Source: DASSUW01 sp963811895
Lineage (GTDB): Bacteria > Actinomycetota > Thermoleophilia > Solirubrobacterales > Solirubrobacteraceae
Direction: 5' to 3'
Assembly (NCBI GenBank): GCA_963811895.1
Contig: CAWETE010000008.1
Location: 263,051 to 327,050, forward strand
DNA length: 64,000 nucleotides
Under the pieces are notes generated by a model, which had not been told where the DNA came from, made no database searches, and was given only the letters and a program-made list of their open reading frames with translations. Positions within the stretch are counted from its first letter, which is position 1. Each line of letters starts with the position of its first letter. Position numbers and translations under genes: made by a program. Shown in pieces: positions 53,381 to 63,600 of this stretch.

Positions 53381-54501
53381 CCGGGGGGCTGGATGGTGCC
53401 GCTCACCTCGCCGAGCGAGATGTCGCCCGCCGCGCCGCGCAGCACCACCGTGTCGCCGTCCTCGAGGAACGTGCGACCGCCCTCGAGCGGATCCCGTCCG
53501 CCCCAGGTGAGCTCGATCAGGCTGCCCATCGTGCCGGGGTCGGCGCCGGAGATCGTGCCCGAGGCGAAGAGGTCGCCCGGTCGCACCGGTGCACCGTTGA
53601 CGGTGGCGTGGGCGAGCTGTTGCGGGAAGGTCCAGTACAGCCCGCGGGCATTGGTGCGCGAGACGATCGTGCCGTTCAGCTCGACCTCGAGCTCGATGTC
53701 GAGCGCCCAGTCGCCCTCCGTGCGCAGGTACTCCAGCGGCTCGGGGTCCTGCGGCGGGGCGGGCACGCGGTGGGGCTCGAGCGCCGCGAGCGGGGTGATC
53801 CAGGGCGAGATCGAGGTCGCGAACGACTTGCCCAGGAAGGGGCCGAGCGGGACGTACTCCCAGCGCTGGATGTCGCGCGCGCTCCAGTCGTTGACCAGCA
53901 CGAAGCCGAAGACGTGCTCGGCGGCGTTCGCGGTGCCGATCCGGGTCCCGGGAGGGCCGGTGACGAAGCCGAGCTCGAGCTCGATGTCGAGCCGCGTGCT
54001 CGGGCCGAAGGTGGGGCGACCGTCGGTGGGGAGCTGGCCCCGCGGGCGGCGGACCGGCGTGCCCGACACCACGACGGAGCCGGCGCGGCCGTGGTAGCCG
54101 ACGGGCAGCTCGCGCCAGTTCGGCAGCAGCGGCTCGGAGTCGGGCCGGAAGATCCGGCCCAGGTTGCTCGCGTGCTCGAGCGAGGAGTAGAAGTCGACGT
54201 AGTCGCCGATCGCCAGCGGCAGCCGGGGCTCGGCCTCGGCGAGCGGGATCAGCTCGGGCGGGTCCTGGAGGCGCTCCTGCAGCGTGCCGCGCAGCGCGGC
54301 CCAGGCGTCGGGGCCGAGCGCGAGCAGCGGGTTCAGCACCGGGCCGGAGAGCGTGCCCTCGGGCAGCCCGGCCTCGCGCTCGAAGGGTGCGAGCGGCACG
54401 GCGTCGTCGCCGAGCCGCGTGACCAGCTCTGGCTCGCCGGCGCGGGAGATGGCCCCGTAGGGCAGGTTGTCGAGGCCGAACACGCGGCTACGGTCGCACA
54501 T
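53377..54501 (-). CDS. fahA: Fumarylacetoacetase
   Basis: A 374-residue FAH enzyme. The N-terminal SH3-like domain is followed by the catalytic domain with VDFYSSLEHASNLGRIFRP (metal Asp and catalytic His), RLDIELELGFVTG, NDWSARDIQRWEYVPLGPFLGKSFATSISPW, GDLFASGTISG. It hydrolyses fumarylacetoacetate to fumarate and acetoacetate, the last step of tyrosine/homogentisate breakdown. Other pathway genes are not in the window. ATG 54501 is divergent from the SDR gene, sharing a 66-bp promoter gap. Confidence 0.93.
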   Translation of the reverse strand: MCDRSRVFGLDNLPYGAISRAGEPELVTRLGDDAVPLAPFEREAGLPEGTLSGPVLNPLLALGPDAWAALRGTLQERLQDPPELIPLAEAEPRLPLAIGDYVDFYSSLEHASNLGRIFRPDSEPLLPNWRELPVGYHGRAGSVVVSGTPVRRPRGQLPTDGRPTFGPSTRLDIELELGFVTGPPGTRIGTANAAEHVFGFVLVNDWSARDIQRWEYVPLGPFLGKSFATSISPWITPLAALEPHRVPAPPQDPEPLEYLRTEGDWALDIELEVELNGTIVSRTNARGLYWTFPQQLAHATVNGAPVRPGDLFASGTISGADPGTMGSLIELTWGGRDPLEGGRTFLEDGDTVVLRGAAGDISLGEVSGTIQPPG

Positions 54502-54502
54502 C

Positions 54503-54532
54503 TTGACTCTGCTCGAACGGCACGGTTACAGT
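54503..54532 (+). promoter_or_regulatory. Sigma-70-like promoter for SDR gene
   Basis: TTGACT (54503-54508) and TACAGT (54527-54532) are spaced by 18 bp, a good housekeeping-type promoter about 36 bp upstream of the SDR start. Assigned by sequence resemblance only. Confidence 0.5.
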
Positions 54533-54567
54533 GGCTCGGAGTCCCCTATCGAGGGAGTGTGTGCACG

Positions 54568-55383
54568 GTGACGTCGCCGGCGGCGGGGGAGTCAGCCGAG
54601 GCTGACCGCAGTGAGACCCCGCCGACCACCACCGCGGTGGTCACCGGGGCGTCGTCGGGCATAGGCGTCGCCCTTGCCGGCGAGCTGGCCCGCCGAGGCC
54701 ACGCGCTGACGCTGGTCGCGCGCCGCGCCGACCGCCTGCGCGACATGGCGGCCGAGATCGGCGACGAGCACGGCGTCCGCGTCGACTGGATCTCGGCGGA
54801 CCTCACCGACGCGTCCGAGCGCGACCGGGTCCCGGCCGAGATCGGCGAGCGCGGACAGATCGTCGACCTGCTCGTCAATGACGCGGGGATGGGGACGAGC
54901 GGCCCCTTCCAGGAGCTCCCCATCGAGCGCGAGATCCAGATGATCCGGCTCAACGTGGAGGCGATGGTGGCGCTGTGCGGCGCGTTCCTGCCGGGCATGG
55001 TCGAGCGCGGCAGCGGCGGGATCCTCAACGTCGCGTCGGTCTCCGGGTTCATGCCCGTGCCGCAGCAGGCGACCTACAGCGCGTCGAAGGCGTTCGTGCT
55101 GACGTTCACGGAAGCGCTCACGCTCGATCTCCACGGCACGGGAGTGACCGCCACCGCGCTGTGTCCGGGTCCGGTCAAGACGGAGTTCGAGGGGATCATC
55201 GAGGGCTTGCCGTCCGCACTGTTCATCGAGCCCGCCCAAGTGGCGCGCACGGCGATCGACGCCCTCGAGCACGGCCGCCGGACGGTGGTCCCCGGCGCCT
55301 TCAACAAGGTCAACGCGGTCTCCGGCCGGTACACCCCTCGAAAGGTGTTCCTGCCGCTCGCCCGTCGCTTCTGGCCGACTTGA
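54568..55383 (+). CDS. Short-chain dehydrogenase/reductase
   Basis: A 271-residue classical SDR: TGASSGIGVALAGELA cofactor motif, NDAG, catalytic Ser in NVASVSGFMP and the YSASK Tyr/Lys pair, then CPGPVKTEF. The NADP(H)-preferring form is suggested by the ARRADRL segment after strand 2. GTG 54568 is chosen for the GAGGGAG ribosome site. The substrate is unknown. Its stop overlaps the TTG start of the next gene (TTGA), so the pair is coupled. Confidence 0.92.
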   Translation: MTSPAAGESAEADRSETPPTTTAVVTGASSGIGVALAGELARRGHALTLVARRADRLRDMAAEIGDEHGVRVDWISADLTDASERDRVPAEIGERGQIVDLLVNDAGMGTSGPFQELPIEREIQMIRLNVEAMVALCGAFLPGMVERGSGGILNVASVSGFMPVPQQATYSASKAFVLTFTEALTLDLHGTGVTATALCPGPVKTEFEGIIEGLPSALFIEPAQVARTAIDALEHGRRTVVPGAFNKVNAVSGRYTPRKVFLPLARRFWPT

Positions 55384-56360
55384 GCGGGACCGTCCTGATC
55401 ACGGGCGCGACGGGCCAGGTCGGCCACGCGATCGCGCGACGTCTCACCGCCGACGGACTCGAGCCGCGCGCGCTCGTGCGCTCGCCCGAGCGCGCCGGAG
55501 CGCTGCCGGAAGGCGCGCAGCCGGTGTTCGGCGACGTGACCGACGCGGCGTCCCTGCAGGCGGCGCTCGACGGCTGCGCCACGGTGTACCACGCAGCGGG
55601 GATCCCGGAGCAGTGGCGCCGCGACACCGACGAGTTCAATCGTGTGAACACCGAGGGGACCCGAAACGTCGTCGAGGCGGCGCTCGCGGCAGGCGTCGAG
55701 CGGTTCGTCTACACCAGCACCGACGACGCGCTGGTGCAGGGACCTGGCGAGCCGTTCGACGAGTCGAAGATCACTCCGAACCAGGGCGATACGCCCTACC
55801 AGCGCTCCAAGCTCGAGGCCGACAGGATCGTCACCGCGGCCCTGGACCGCGGCCTGCCGGCCGTGTTCCTGCACCCCGCGGGCCTGTACGGGCCGTCCCC
55901 CTTCCTCGTGAAGGGACTCAACGACCTCCTCATGGAGCTGGCGAAGCGCAAGACCCCGATGCTGCTGCCCGGGGGCATGGGGGTCGCCTATAGCGACGAC
56001 GTGGCCGACGGCCACGTCAGGGCGGCGGCCGAGGCCGCGGTCGGCAGCCGCTACATCCTCGCGGAGTCGTTTCAGTCGCTCACGGACATCGCCCGAGCGG
56101 TGGCCGCCAGCGAGCCCCGCGCGAAGGTGCCGCGGGTCATGCCGTTCGCGGTCGCCCGGGCCGTGTCGACTGCGGGCGAGGGACTGGCACGGGTGACCGG
56201 CCGTCCGCCGCTGATCTCCCGGAGCGTGCTCCAGTTCCTCGAGCGCGGTTCGCGCCCCTCGGGAGCGCGCGCGCGGGCCGAGCTGGGATGGAGCCCGACG
56301 CCGTTCACGGTCGGCGTCGAGCGCACGCTGGCGCACTTCCGCCAGCAGGGCTGGTTGTAA
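55380..56360 (+). CDS. NAD-dependent epimerase/dehydratase (extended SDR)
   Basis: A 326-residue extended SDR: TGATGQVGHAIARRL dinucleotide motif, GDVTDAASLQAAL, YHAAG, catalytic YQRSK and HPAGLYGPSPF. The layout resembles dihydroflavonol-reductase-like and 3-beta-HSD-like actinobacterial enzymes. TTG 55380 overlaps the preceding stop and is the start that preserves the full Rossmann fold. The two reductases likely act on one pathway, unidentified. Confidence 0.9.
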   Translation: MSGTVLITGATGQVGHAIARRLTADGLEPRALVRSPERAGALPEGAQPVFGDVTDAASLQAALDGCATVYHAAGIPEQWRRDTDEFNRVNTEGTRNVVEAALAAGVERFVYTSTDDALVQGPGEPFDESKITPNQGDTPYQRSKLEADRIVTAALDRGLPAVFLHPAGLYGPSPFLVKGLNDLLMELAKRKTPMLLPGGMGVAYSDDVADGHVRAAAEAAVGSRYILAESFQSLTDIARAVAASEPRAKVPRVMPFAVARAVSTAGEGLARVTGRPPLISRSVLQFLERGSRPSGARARAELGWSPTPFTVGVERTLAHFRQQGWL

Positions 56361-56405
56361 CTTTCCGGCCTTGACTCTCGTTTCCCGGGCGACGAGGGTC
56401 GGTGT

Positions 56406-59120
56406 GTGCGGTTCACCGGAATCCTGGTGCTCGCGGCGTGCCTCGCCCTCCTGGGCGCCTCGCCGGCGTCCGGCCAGACCGTGGCGCCGCCCTTCGGCGA
56501 CGCGTACTCGCTGCACGACCTGGGAGCGCCTCCGGGAGTCCCGGCCAATCTCGGAGGGCTGACGCTCAAGCAGGGCACTACCGACCGCCTGCTGATCGGG
56601 GGCTTCGCGAACGCGGCGGGCGGCGGGCTCTACGAGGTCGGGCTGACCCGCGACCCCGAGGGCCACATCACCGGCTTCGACGGAACCGCGACGAGGTTCG
56701 CCGACGCCGACAACAACGACGGCGGGGTGGCCTACGGGCCGGGCGGCACGCTCTTCCTGGCGCGCTATCCGCTGGCCCAGCTCGGCCAGATCCGGCCCGG
56801 CAGCACGACCACCGACAAGATCATCGACCTCGCGCCGTTCGGCGTCTCGGGATCCCCCGGCGCGCTCACGTTCGTCCCCGCCGGGCTGCGCGGCGCGGGC
56901 AGCCTCAAGCTGGCCAGCTACAGCGGCGGCCAGTGGTACGACGCCGAGGTGATCGCGGACGGGACGGGCACCTACGACCTCGCGAAGGTGACCGCGATTC
57001 CGGGCGCCGTCCTCTCCGGCCCGGAGGGCATCGTCTACGTCAACCCCGGCTCGGCCGAGTTCGGCGCTCCGAGCATCCTCGTGTCGGAGTGGTCGGCCGG
57101 CCGCGTGTCCGCCTACGAGGTGGACGAGAGCGGCGATCCCGTGGTGGCCACGCGGCGTGACTTCGTGACCGGGCTCGACGGCGCAGAAGGCGCGTTCGTC
57201 GACCCGGTCACCGGCGACTTCCTCTTCTCCACGTACGGCGGCGGGAACCGGGTCATCGTCATCCGCGGCTTCGCCAGGGCGGCCACGCTCTCGGTGGTCA
57301 CCGAGGTGGTCAACGACGGCGGCGGCGTCCTCGGCCCCGAGACCTTCACGGTGCACGTCCGCCGCGACGGCCAGGACGTCGACGGCAGCCCGCAGCAGGG
57401 ATCGGCGAGCGGCACGCGGTACACGCTCAGCGCCGACGTCGAGCACACGGTGCAGGCGGAACCCATCGCCCACTACACCGTCACCTACTCGGGCGACTGC
57501 ACGGCCGACGGGCGCGTGACGCCCGCGGAGGGAGTGGAGCGGCTCTGCGTTGTCACTGCCGCCGACGACGAGCCCACCGCATCGCTCGAGGTGGTCACGA
57601 GCGTGGACGGCGGCGCATGGGAGGCCCAGGACTTCACCGTCCACGTGAGGGACGACGGGGCGGACGTGCAGGGCAGCCCTCAGCCCGGCAGCGGAGCCGG
57701 CACCGACCATCCGTTGTTCGCGGGCAGGTACGTCGTCGCCCAGGACGCGGCCCGCGGGTACGCCGCCACCCTCGGCGGCGACTGCGCCGGCGACGGGTCC
57801 ATCGTCCTGGCCGACGGCGACCACAAGACATGCACGATCACCAACCGTGCCGTCCCGCTGGCCGCGGGCGCGGTGGTAGAGACCTATGGCCCGAACCGCA
57901 CCGACGGCGACTGGGGGCTCGCCGAGCCCTACCTCGACGAGACACGCGCCTACCTCCTCGATCCGGCGAGCTTCGGCCCGCAGGGAGTGGTCGGCCGGCC
58001 GATCGTGGTGGGTCCGGGGATCGGCGTGGCCAACGACCGGACGCTCGCCGGGGTGGACGTGCTCTTCACGGGCTGGGTGCCGACCGGCTCGTACTCCATT
58101 GCCGAGAAGGCGGCGCTGCGTGCCTTCGTGCTCGCCGGCGGGACGCTGATCGCCACGACCGACGACAGCGGGCACACGATGGTCGACGCGTTCGGCCTCA
58201 CGCAGGGCGACGGCGGCGGCAACCCGACGCCCAACACCATCACCGACGCCGGCCACCCGATCGCCAACGGCCCGTTCGGGACGGTGACCGCGTTCAACCA
58301 GTACCAGGCGACGGGCCACTATCCCTCGCTCGGGCAGGACGCCCACGAGGTGGGCCGCAACGCCGACGGCACGTCGCTCGCCGTCATCGAGCGCGGCCGG
58401 CTGGGTCCGGGCTCGGGCGCTGCGATCTTCGTGGCCGACGTGGACGTCTTCAGCAGCTCCGTCTTCGGCGGCGCAACGGTCAATGCGACGCTGATCAAGA
58501 ACCTGTTCGCCTTCGCGACCGGGCAGAGCGCCCAGCCGACGCCGCCGATCGTCGACGACGACGACGACCCGCCGGTGGTGAGCTCGTCCTCACGGCAAGA
58601 GCTGCCGTCCCCCGAGGCGGGCGAGGAGGTCAACGCGCTGCCCAAGAGCGGGACGGTGCGGGTGAAGGTGCGCGGCTCGAACCGGTTCGTGGAGCTCGAG
58701 GAGGGCCAGCAGATCCCCGTGGGCTCGGTGATCGACACGACCAAGGGCCGCGTGACGATCGTCGCGGCGGGTGACCAACGGGCGGACTTCTACGACGGCA
58801 TCTTCCGGATCGGCCAGGGCAAGGGCGCGAAGCCGCTGACGACGCTCACGCTGGTCGAGAAGCTGAGCTGCCCGAAGGCGGGGGAGGCGATCGCGGCGGC
58901 CAAGAAGAAGAAGCGGCGGCTGTGGGGCGACGGCAGCGGAAAGTTCAAGACGGAGGGCAAGCACAGCGCGGCGACCGTGGTCGGGACCAGGTGGCTGGTC
59001 GAGGACCGCTGCGCGAGCACGCTCACGAAGGTGACGCGCGGGAAGGTCAAGGTGCGCGACTTCGCCAAGCGCAAGACCGTCGTCGTGCGCGCGGGCAAGA
59101 AGTACGTGGCGCGCGGTTGA
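56406..59120 (+). CDS. Large exported multidomain protein with FecR-like C-terminus
   Basis: A 904-residue protein. A signal peptide (LVLAACLALLGASPASGQ) leads to an SMP-30-like propeller (about 30-290; GGLTLKQGTTDRLLIGG, PEGIVYVNPGS, VTGLDGAEGAFVDPVTGDFLFSTYGGG). Two prealbumin-like repeats follow (about 295-490, each ending CTIT/CVVT). Next is a GATase-like module (about 495-710; VLFTGWVPTGSYSIAEKAAL, LAGGTLIATTDD). Last is a FecR-like domain (about 740-904; VELEEGQQIPVGSVIDTTKGRVTIVAAGD, HSAATVVGTRWLVED). No LPXTG or lipobox is seen. Domain calls are by eye. It probably functions at the cell surface or outside; role unknown. Confidence 0.82.
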   Translation: MRFTGILVLAACLALLGASPASGQTVAPPFGDAYSLHDLGAPPGVPANLGGLTLKQGTTDRLLIGGFANAAGGGLYEVGLTRDPEGHITGFDGTATRFADADNNDGGVAYGPGGTLFLARYPLAQLGQIRPGSTTTDKIIDLAPFGVSGSPGALTFVPAGLRGAGSLKLASYSGGQWYDAEVIADGTGTYDLAKVTAIPGAVLSGPEGIVYVNPGSAEFGAPSILVSEWSAGRVSAYEVDESGDPVVATRRDFVTGLDGAEGAFVDPVTGDFLFSTYGGGNRVIVIRGFARAATLSVVTEVVNDGGGVLGPETFTVHVRRDGQDVDGSPQQGSASGTRYTLSADVEHTVQAEPIAHYTVTYSGDCTADGRVTPAEGVERLCVVTAADDEPTASLEVVTSVDGGAWEAQDFTVHVRDDGADVQGSPQPGSGAGTDHPLFAGRYVVAQDAARGYAATLGGDCAGDGSIVLADGDHKTCTITNRAVPLAAGAVVETYGPNRTDGDWGLAEPYLDETRAYLLDPASFGPQGVVGRPIVVGPGIGVANDRTLAGVDVLFTGWVPTGSYSIAEKAALRAFVLAGGTLIATTDDSGHTMVDAFGLTQGDGGGNPTPNTITDAGHPIANGPFGTVTAFNQYQATGHYPSLGQDAHEVGRNADGTSLAVIERGRLGPGSGAAIFVADVDVFSSSVFGGATVNATLIKNLFAFATGQSAQPTPPIVDDDDDPPVVSSSSRQELPSPEAGEEVNALPKSGTVRVKVRGSNRFVELEEGQQIPVGSVIDTTKGRVTIVAAGDQRADFYDGIFRIGQGKGAKPLTTLTLVEKLSCPKAGEAIAAAKKKKRRLWGDGSGKFKTEGKHSAATVVGTRWLVEDRCASTLTKVTRGKVKVRDFAKRKTVVVRAGKKYVARG

Positions 59121-60569
59121 CGTACGGGTCCGCCTGGGCGAGGATCGCGTCACTTGCGCTGTCGGAACGGAATCCGGATCGTCGTCCTGCTCGCGCTGGC
59201 TCTGGCTTTCGTTCCGGCCGGCTCCGCGTCCGGGCAGACGCTCGTCGCGCCCTTCGACGGCTCCTACTCGGTCCAGGACCTCGGCCAGGTGCCGGGCGTC
59301 CCGGACTCGCTCGGCGGGCTCACCTTCAAGGCCGGCACCACCGACCGGCTGCTGATCGGCGGCCAGGCCAACGACGCCGCGGGCGCCCTGTACGAGATCG
59401 GCGTGGTGCGCGACGCGTCGGGGCACATCGTGGGCTTCAGCGGCGGCGCGACGCGGTTCGGCGACGCGGCCTACAACGACGGCGGCGTCACCTACGGCCC
59501 CGGCGGCGTGCTCTTCCTCGCGCGCTGGCCGCAGAACGAGCTCGGCCAGACGAAGCCGGGCAGCGCGATCACGGACAAGGTGATCTCGCTCATGGCACTC
59601 GGCGTCGAGTCGTCGCTCGCCTCGATGCAGTTCGTGCCGCCGGGGCAGCCGGGGGGCGGGAGCCTGAAGCTGGCCAGCTACCGCGGCGGCGCCTGGTACG
59701 ACGCCGACGTCGTGGCCGACGGCGCGGGCACGTACGACCTGGCCAACGTGCGCGAGATCGTCGACTCGAGGATCGACGGCGGCCCTGAGGGCTTCGTCTA
59801 CGTGACGCCCGGCTCGCCGCAGTTCAGCGGCCCGAGCCTCCTGGTCTCCGAGTACGGCGTCGACGAGGTCGCCGCCTACCAGGTCGACGCCAACGGCGAC
59901 CCCGTCATCGCGACGCGCCGCCCGATGATCACCGGCCTCGACGGAGCCGAGGGTGCCCTGCTCGACCCGGTGACGGGCGACTTCCTGTTCTCCACCTTCG
60001 GCGGCGGCAGCCGCGTGGTCGCCGTCCGCGGCTTCCGCGCCCCGGCGGCCCAGCTCCCGCCGCCCAAGGCCGGCAAGACCGTCAACGCCTACGTGGTGCG
60101 CGGCAAGGTCCGCGTCAAGCTGCGCGGCAAGAAGAAGTTCGTCGAGCTCGAGGCCGGGCAGCAGATCCCGGTCGGCACCACGGTCGACACGACCAAGGGC
60201 CGCGTGACGATCGTCGCGGCCGGCGACCAGCAGGCCGACTTCTACGACGGCATCTTCAAGATCGGCCAGGGCAAGGGAGCCAAGCCGCTGACGACGCTCA
60301 GGCTGGTCGAGAAGCTGAGCTGCCCGAAGGCCGGGAACGCGATCGCGGCCGCCAAGAAGAAGAAGCGGAAGCTGTGGGGCGACGGCAGCGGCAAGTTCAA
60401 GACCGAGGGCAAGCACAGCGCGGCCACCGTGGTCGGGACCAAGTGGCTCGTCGAGGACCGCTGCGCGAGCACCACGACGCGCGTGGTCACCGGCGTGGTC
60501 TCGGTGCGCGACTTCGCGAAGCGCAAGACGGTCCGCGTGCAGGCGGGCAAGAAGTACGTGGCCAGAGCT
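58621..60569 (+). repeat. Near-identical FecR-like domain duplication (58621-59117 and 60061-60569)
   Basis: The 3' ends of the two adjacent exported-protein genes share very long blocks of near-identical DNA, for example the ATCGTCGCGGC, GACTTCTACGACGGCATCTTC and GAGAAGCTGAGCTGCCCGAAG segments in the same order and spacing. This indicates tandem duplication or ongoing gene conversion of the C-terminal domain. The interval between the copies is unique. Confidence 0.8.
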
Positions 60570-60578
60570 AGGCGTTAG
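59154..60578 (+). CDS. Exported SMP-30-like/FecR-like protein, paralogue of preceding gene
   Basis: A 474-residue protein with a signal peptide (RIVVLLALALAFVPAGSASG), an SMP-30-like propeller that closely tracks the preceding protein (GGLTFKAGTTDRLLIGG, GLDGAEGALLDPVTGDFLFSTFGGG) and the same FecR-like C-terminal domain. Prealbumin repeats and the GATase-like module are absent. The FecR-like segments (58621-59117 and 60061-60569) are nearly identical in DNA. TTG 59154 is preceded by CGAGGATCG, also found before the next gene, so these leaders share ancestry. Function unknown; likely a surface partner or variant. Confidence 0.84.
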   Translation: MRCRNGIRIVVLLALALAFVPAGSASGQTLVAPFDGSYSVQDLGQVPGVPDSLGGLTFKAGTTDRLLIGGQANDAAGALYEIGVVRDASGHIVGFSGGATRFGDAAYNDGGVTYGPGGVLFLARWPQNELGQTKPGSAITDKVISLMALGVESSLASMQFVPPGQPGGGSLKLASYRGGAWYDADVVADGAGTYDLANVREIVDSRIDGGPEGFVYVTPGSPQFSGPSLLVSEYGVDEVAAYQVDANGDPVIATRRPMITGLDGAEGALLDPVTGDFLFSTFGGGSRVVAVRGFRAPAAQLPPPKAGKTVNAYVVRGKVRVKLRGKKKFVELEAGQQIPVGTTVDTTKGRVTIVAAGDQQADFYDGIFKIGQGKGAKPLTTLRLVEKLSCPKAGNAIAAAKKKKRKLWGDGSGKFKTEGKHSAATVVGTKWLVEDRCASTTTRVVTGVVSVRDFAKRKTVRVQAGKKYVARARR

Positions 60579-60620
60579 TCCGGTTGACGCCGCCTCGGCG
60601 CTCCGCGAGGATCGCTCGAC

Positions 60621-63600
60621 TTGCGCATGCGGAACGGAGTCCGGGTCGGGATTCTGGGGCTGATCGTGGCGGCGACGATCTCCCCTGGCGTCGCCATGGC
60701 CGCCGAGTTCAAGGTCACCACCACGGCCGACGGCGACGACAAGGAGTGCGCGATCGACTGCACGCTGCGCGAGGCGGTCGTGCTCGCGGGGTCGGCGGAC
60801 ACGGTGCTGGTGCCGTCCGGGACCTACGTGCTCACCGGCGGCGAGCTGTCGCTCAACAACGACACGATCATCGGCGAGGACGCCCGCAAGACGGTCATCG
60901 ACGGCGACCGGAAGTCGCGCGTGCTGCGGGTGATCGAGGTGCAGTCGCGCGTGTCGAACGTGACGATCCGCAACGGCAACGGCGTCGGACTGGACTCCGG
61001 CGCCGGCGGCGGCATCTTCATCCACAGTGGCAGCCTCCTTCTGCAGAACAGCACGCTGAGCGACAACACCGCCACAACCGGCGGCGGCATCGCCGCGGCG
61101 GGGACCGCCACGCTCATCGGCGTGACGGTGTCGGGCAACCGGGCCAGCGCCGGCCGGCTCACTAGGGGCGGCGGGATCATCACCTCGTCCACGGGCGGTC
61201 TCCTGCTGGGCAACTCCACGGTGAGCGGCAACACGGCGGTCGACGAGGAGGGAGCGGCATCGCAGGGCGGCGGCGTCTACTCGAGCGGGACGCTCGCGAT
61301 CATCGCCTCGACGATCGCCGGCAACTCCGCCGCCGAGGGCGGCGGCCTCTACTCGGTCGCACCGCCTACCGGGGCCGCCACGAGCCTGCAGAACTCGCTG
61401 CTCTCGCACGGCACCGGCGGCGCGTGCGGCGGGCCCGGGATCGACAACCTCAATGCCACCGCCAACGTGATCAGCGACGCCAGCTGCGCGTTCAAGGACC
61501 CGACGAACCTGCAGAGCGTCAACCCGCAGATCGGCGGTCTGGCGGACAACGGTGGTCAGACCAATACCCACGCGCTGGCGCCGACGAGCCCGGCGGTCCA
61601 CCACGCGGGGAGCTGCGCGACGACCGACCAGCGCGGCTTCAATCGCGTCGCGCCCTGCGATTCGGGCGCCTACGAGTACCGCGCGCCGACCCTCAACGTC
61701 GTCATGCAGGTCGTCAACGACTCGGGCGGCAACTTCAACCCGAGCCGCTTCACCGTCCACGTACGCAGCGCCGCCGGCGGCGACGTCTCAGGCAGCCCGC
61801 AGCCCGGTTCGGCGAGCGGGACGAGCTACACGCTCGCCGCGGGGAGCACCTACGCGGTCGCCGCCGACGCCCTGGCCGGCTACACGCTCTCGGTCTCCGG
61901 CGACTGCGCGGCCGGCGGCTCGATCACGCTTCAGGAGGGCCAGGCGCGCACCTGCACGATCACGGCCGACGACATCGCCCCGACGCTGCGGGTGATCACG
62001 AACGTGGTCAACAACGAGGGAGGCACGCTCGGGCCCGCGGGCTTCACGGCGCACGTGCGGACGGGCGGCTTCGACGTGGCCAACAGCCCACAGGCGGGCA
62101 GCGCGACGGGGACGGTCTACACGCTGTCGGCCGGCCCGACCTACACGGTCTCCGCCGACGCCGTCGCCGGCTACACGCTCGGCATCACCGGCACGTGCGC
62201 GACGAACGGGAACATCACGCTGGCGCTCGGCCAGAACGCGACGTGCACGATCATGGCCACCGACAACCCGCCGACTCTGCGCGTGTTCACCACGGTCGTC
62301 AACGACAACGGGGGAACGCTCGCGCCCGGCAACTTCCTGGCGCACATCCGGGCGGGCGGCAACGACGTCAACGGGAGCCCGCAGACCGGCACTTCGACCG
62401 GCTCGCTCTACACGCTCTCGGCGGGTGTGGTCTACACCATCGCCGCCGACGCGATGGCGAACTACAGCCTCAGCGTCTCGGGCGACTGCGCCGCCAACGG
62501 GACGATCACGCTCCAGCTCGACCAGGACCGCTCGTGCACGATCACGGCGAACGACATCGGACCGACGCTGCGCGTCGTCACGAACGTGGTCAACGACAAC
62601 GGTGGCACCCGCGCGGCCGCCGACTTCACTGCGCACGTGCGGCAGGGCGCGAACGACGTCGCCGCCAGTCCGCAGCCCGGCGTTGGTGCGCCGGGAACGC
62701 TCTACACGCTTTCGGCCGGGTCCTACACGGTGTCAGCCGACGCCTTCACGGGCTACACGTTCGCGATCACCGGGGACTGCGCCACCAATGGCACGATCAC
62801 GCTCTCGCTCGGCCAGGCCCGGAGCTGCACGATCACCGCGAACGACGTGGCGCCCACCCTGCGGGTGATCACGACGGTCGTGAACAACAGCGGCGGCACG
62901 GCGGTGGCGGCGAACTTCTCGGCGCACGTGCGTCAGAACGGGACGGAGGTGACGGGCAGCCCGCAGGCCGGCGTCGGTGCGCCGGGCACGCTCTACACGC
63001 TGTCGGCCGGCACCTACGCGGTCACCGCCGACGGTGTCTCGGGCTATACGCCGACGGGGTCGGGCGCGTGCAGCGCCGCAGGAGCGGTGACGCTGACGCT
63101 CGGCCAGAACCTGACGTGCACGATCACGGTCGACGATGTGGCGCCGACGCTGCGGGTGATCACCACGGTGGTCAACAACAGCGGCGGCACGGCCGTGGCG
63201 GCGAATTTCTCGGCCCATGTGCGTCAGAACGGCACCGAGGTCGGCGGCAGTCCGCAGGCCGGGGCGGGCGCGCCGGGCACGCTGTACACGCTGTCGGCCG
63301 GCACCTACGCCGTCACCGCCGACGGCGTCTCGGGGTACGCACCGACGGGATCGGGCGCGTGCAGCGCCGCGGGGGCGGTGACGCTGACGCCGGGCCAGAA
63401 CCTGACGTGCACGATCACGGTCGACGACATCCCGGCGACGCTGCGGGTCATCACGGAGGTCGTCAACAACAGCGGCGGCCAGGCCGCGGCGACGACTTCG
63501 ACGCGCACGTGAAGCGCAACGGCGCCGAGGTCGCGAACAGCCCGCAGCCCGGCGCTGCGGCTCCGGGCACCGCGTACACGCTCGGGGCGGGCACGTATGA

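Noticed and set aside
55074..61760. Two open frames of more than 1,000 codons on the minus strand
   Set aside because: They lie opposite SDR, epimerase and exported-protein genes and encode only biased composition with no domain; they are shadows of G/C third-position bias.
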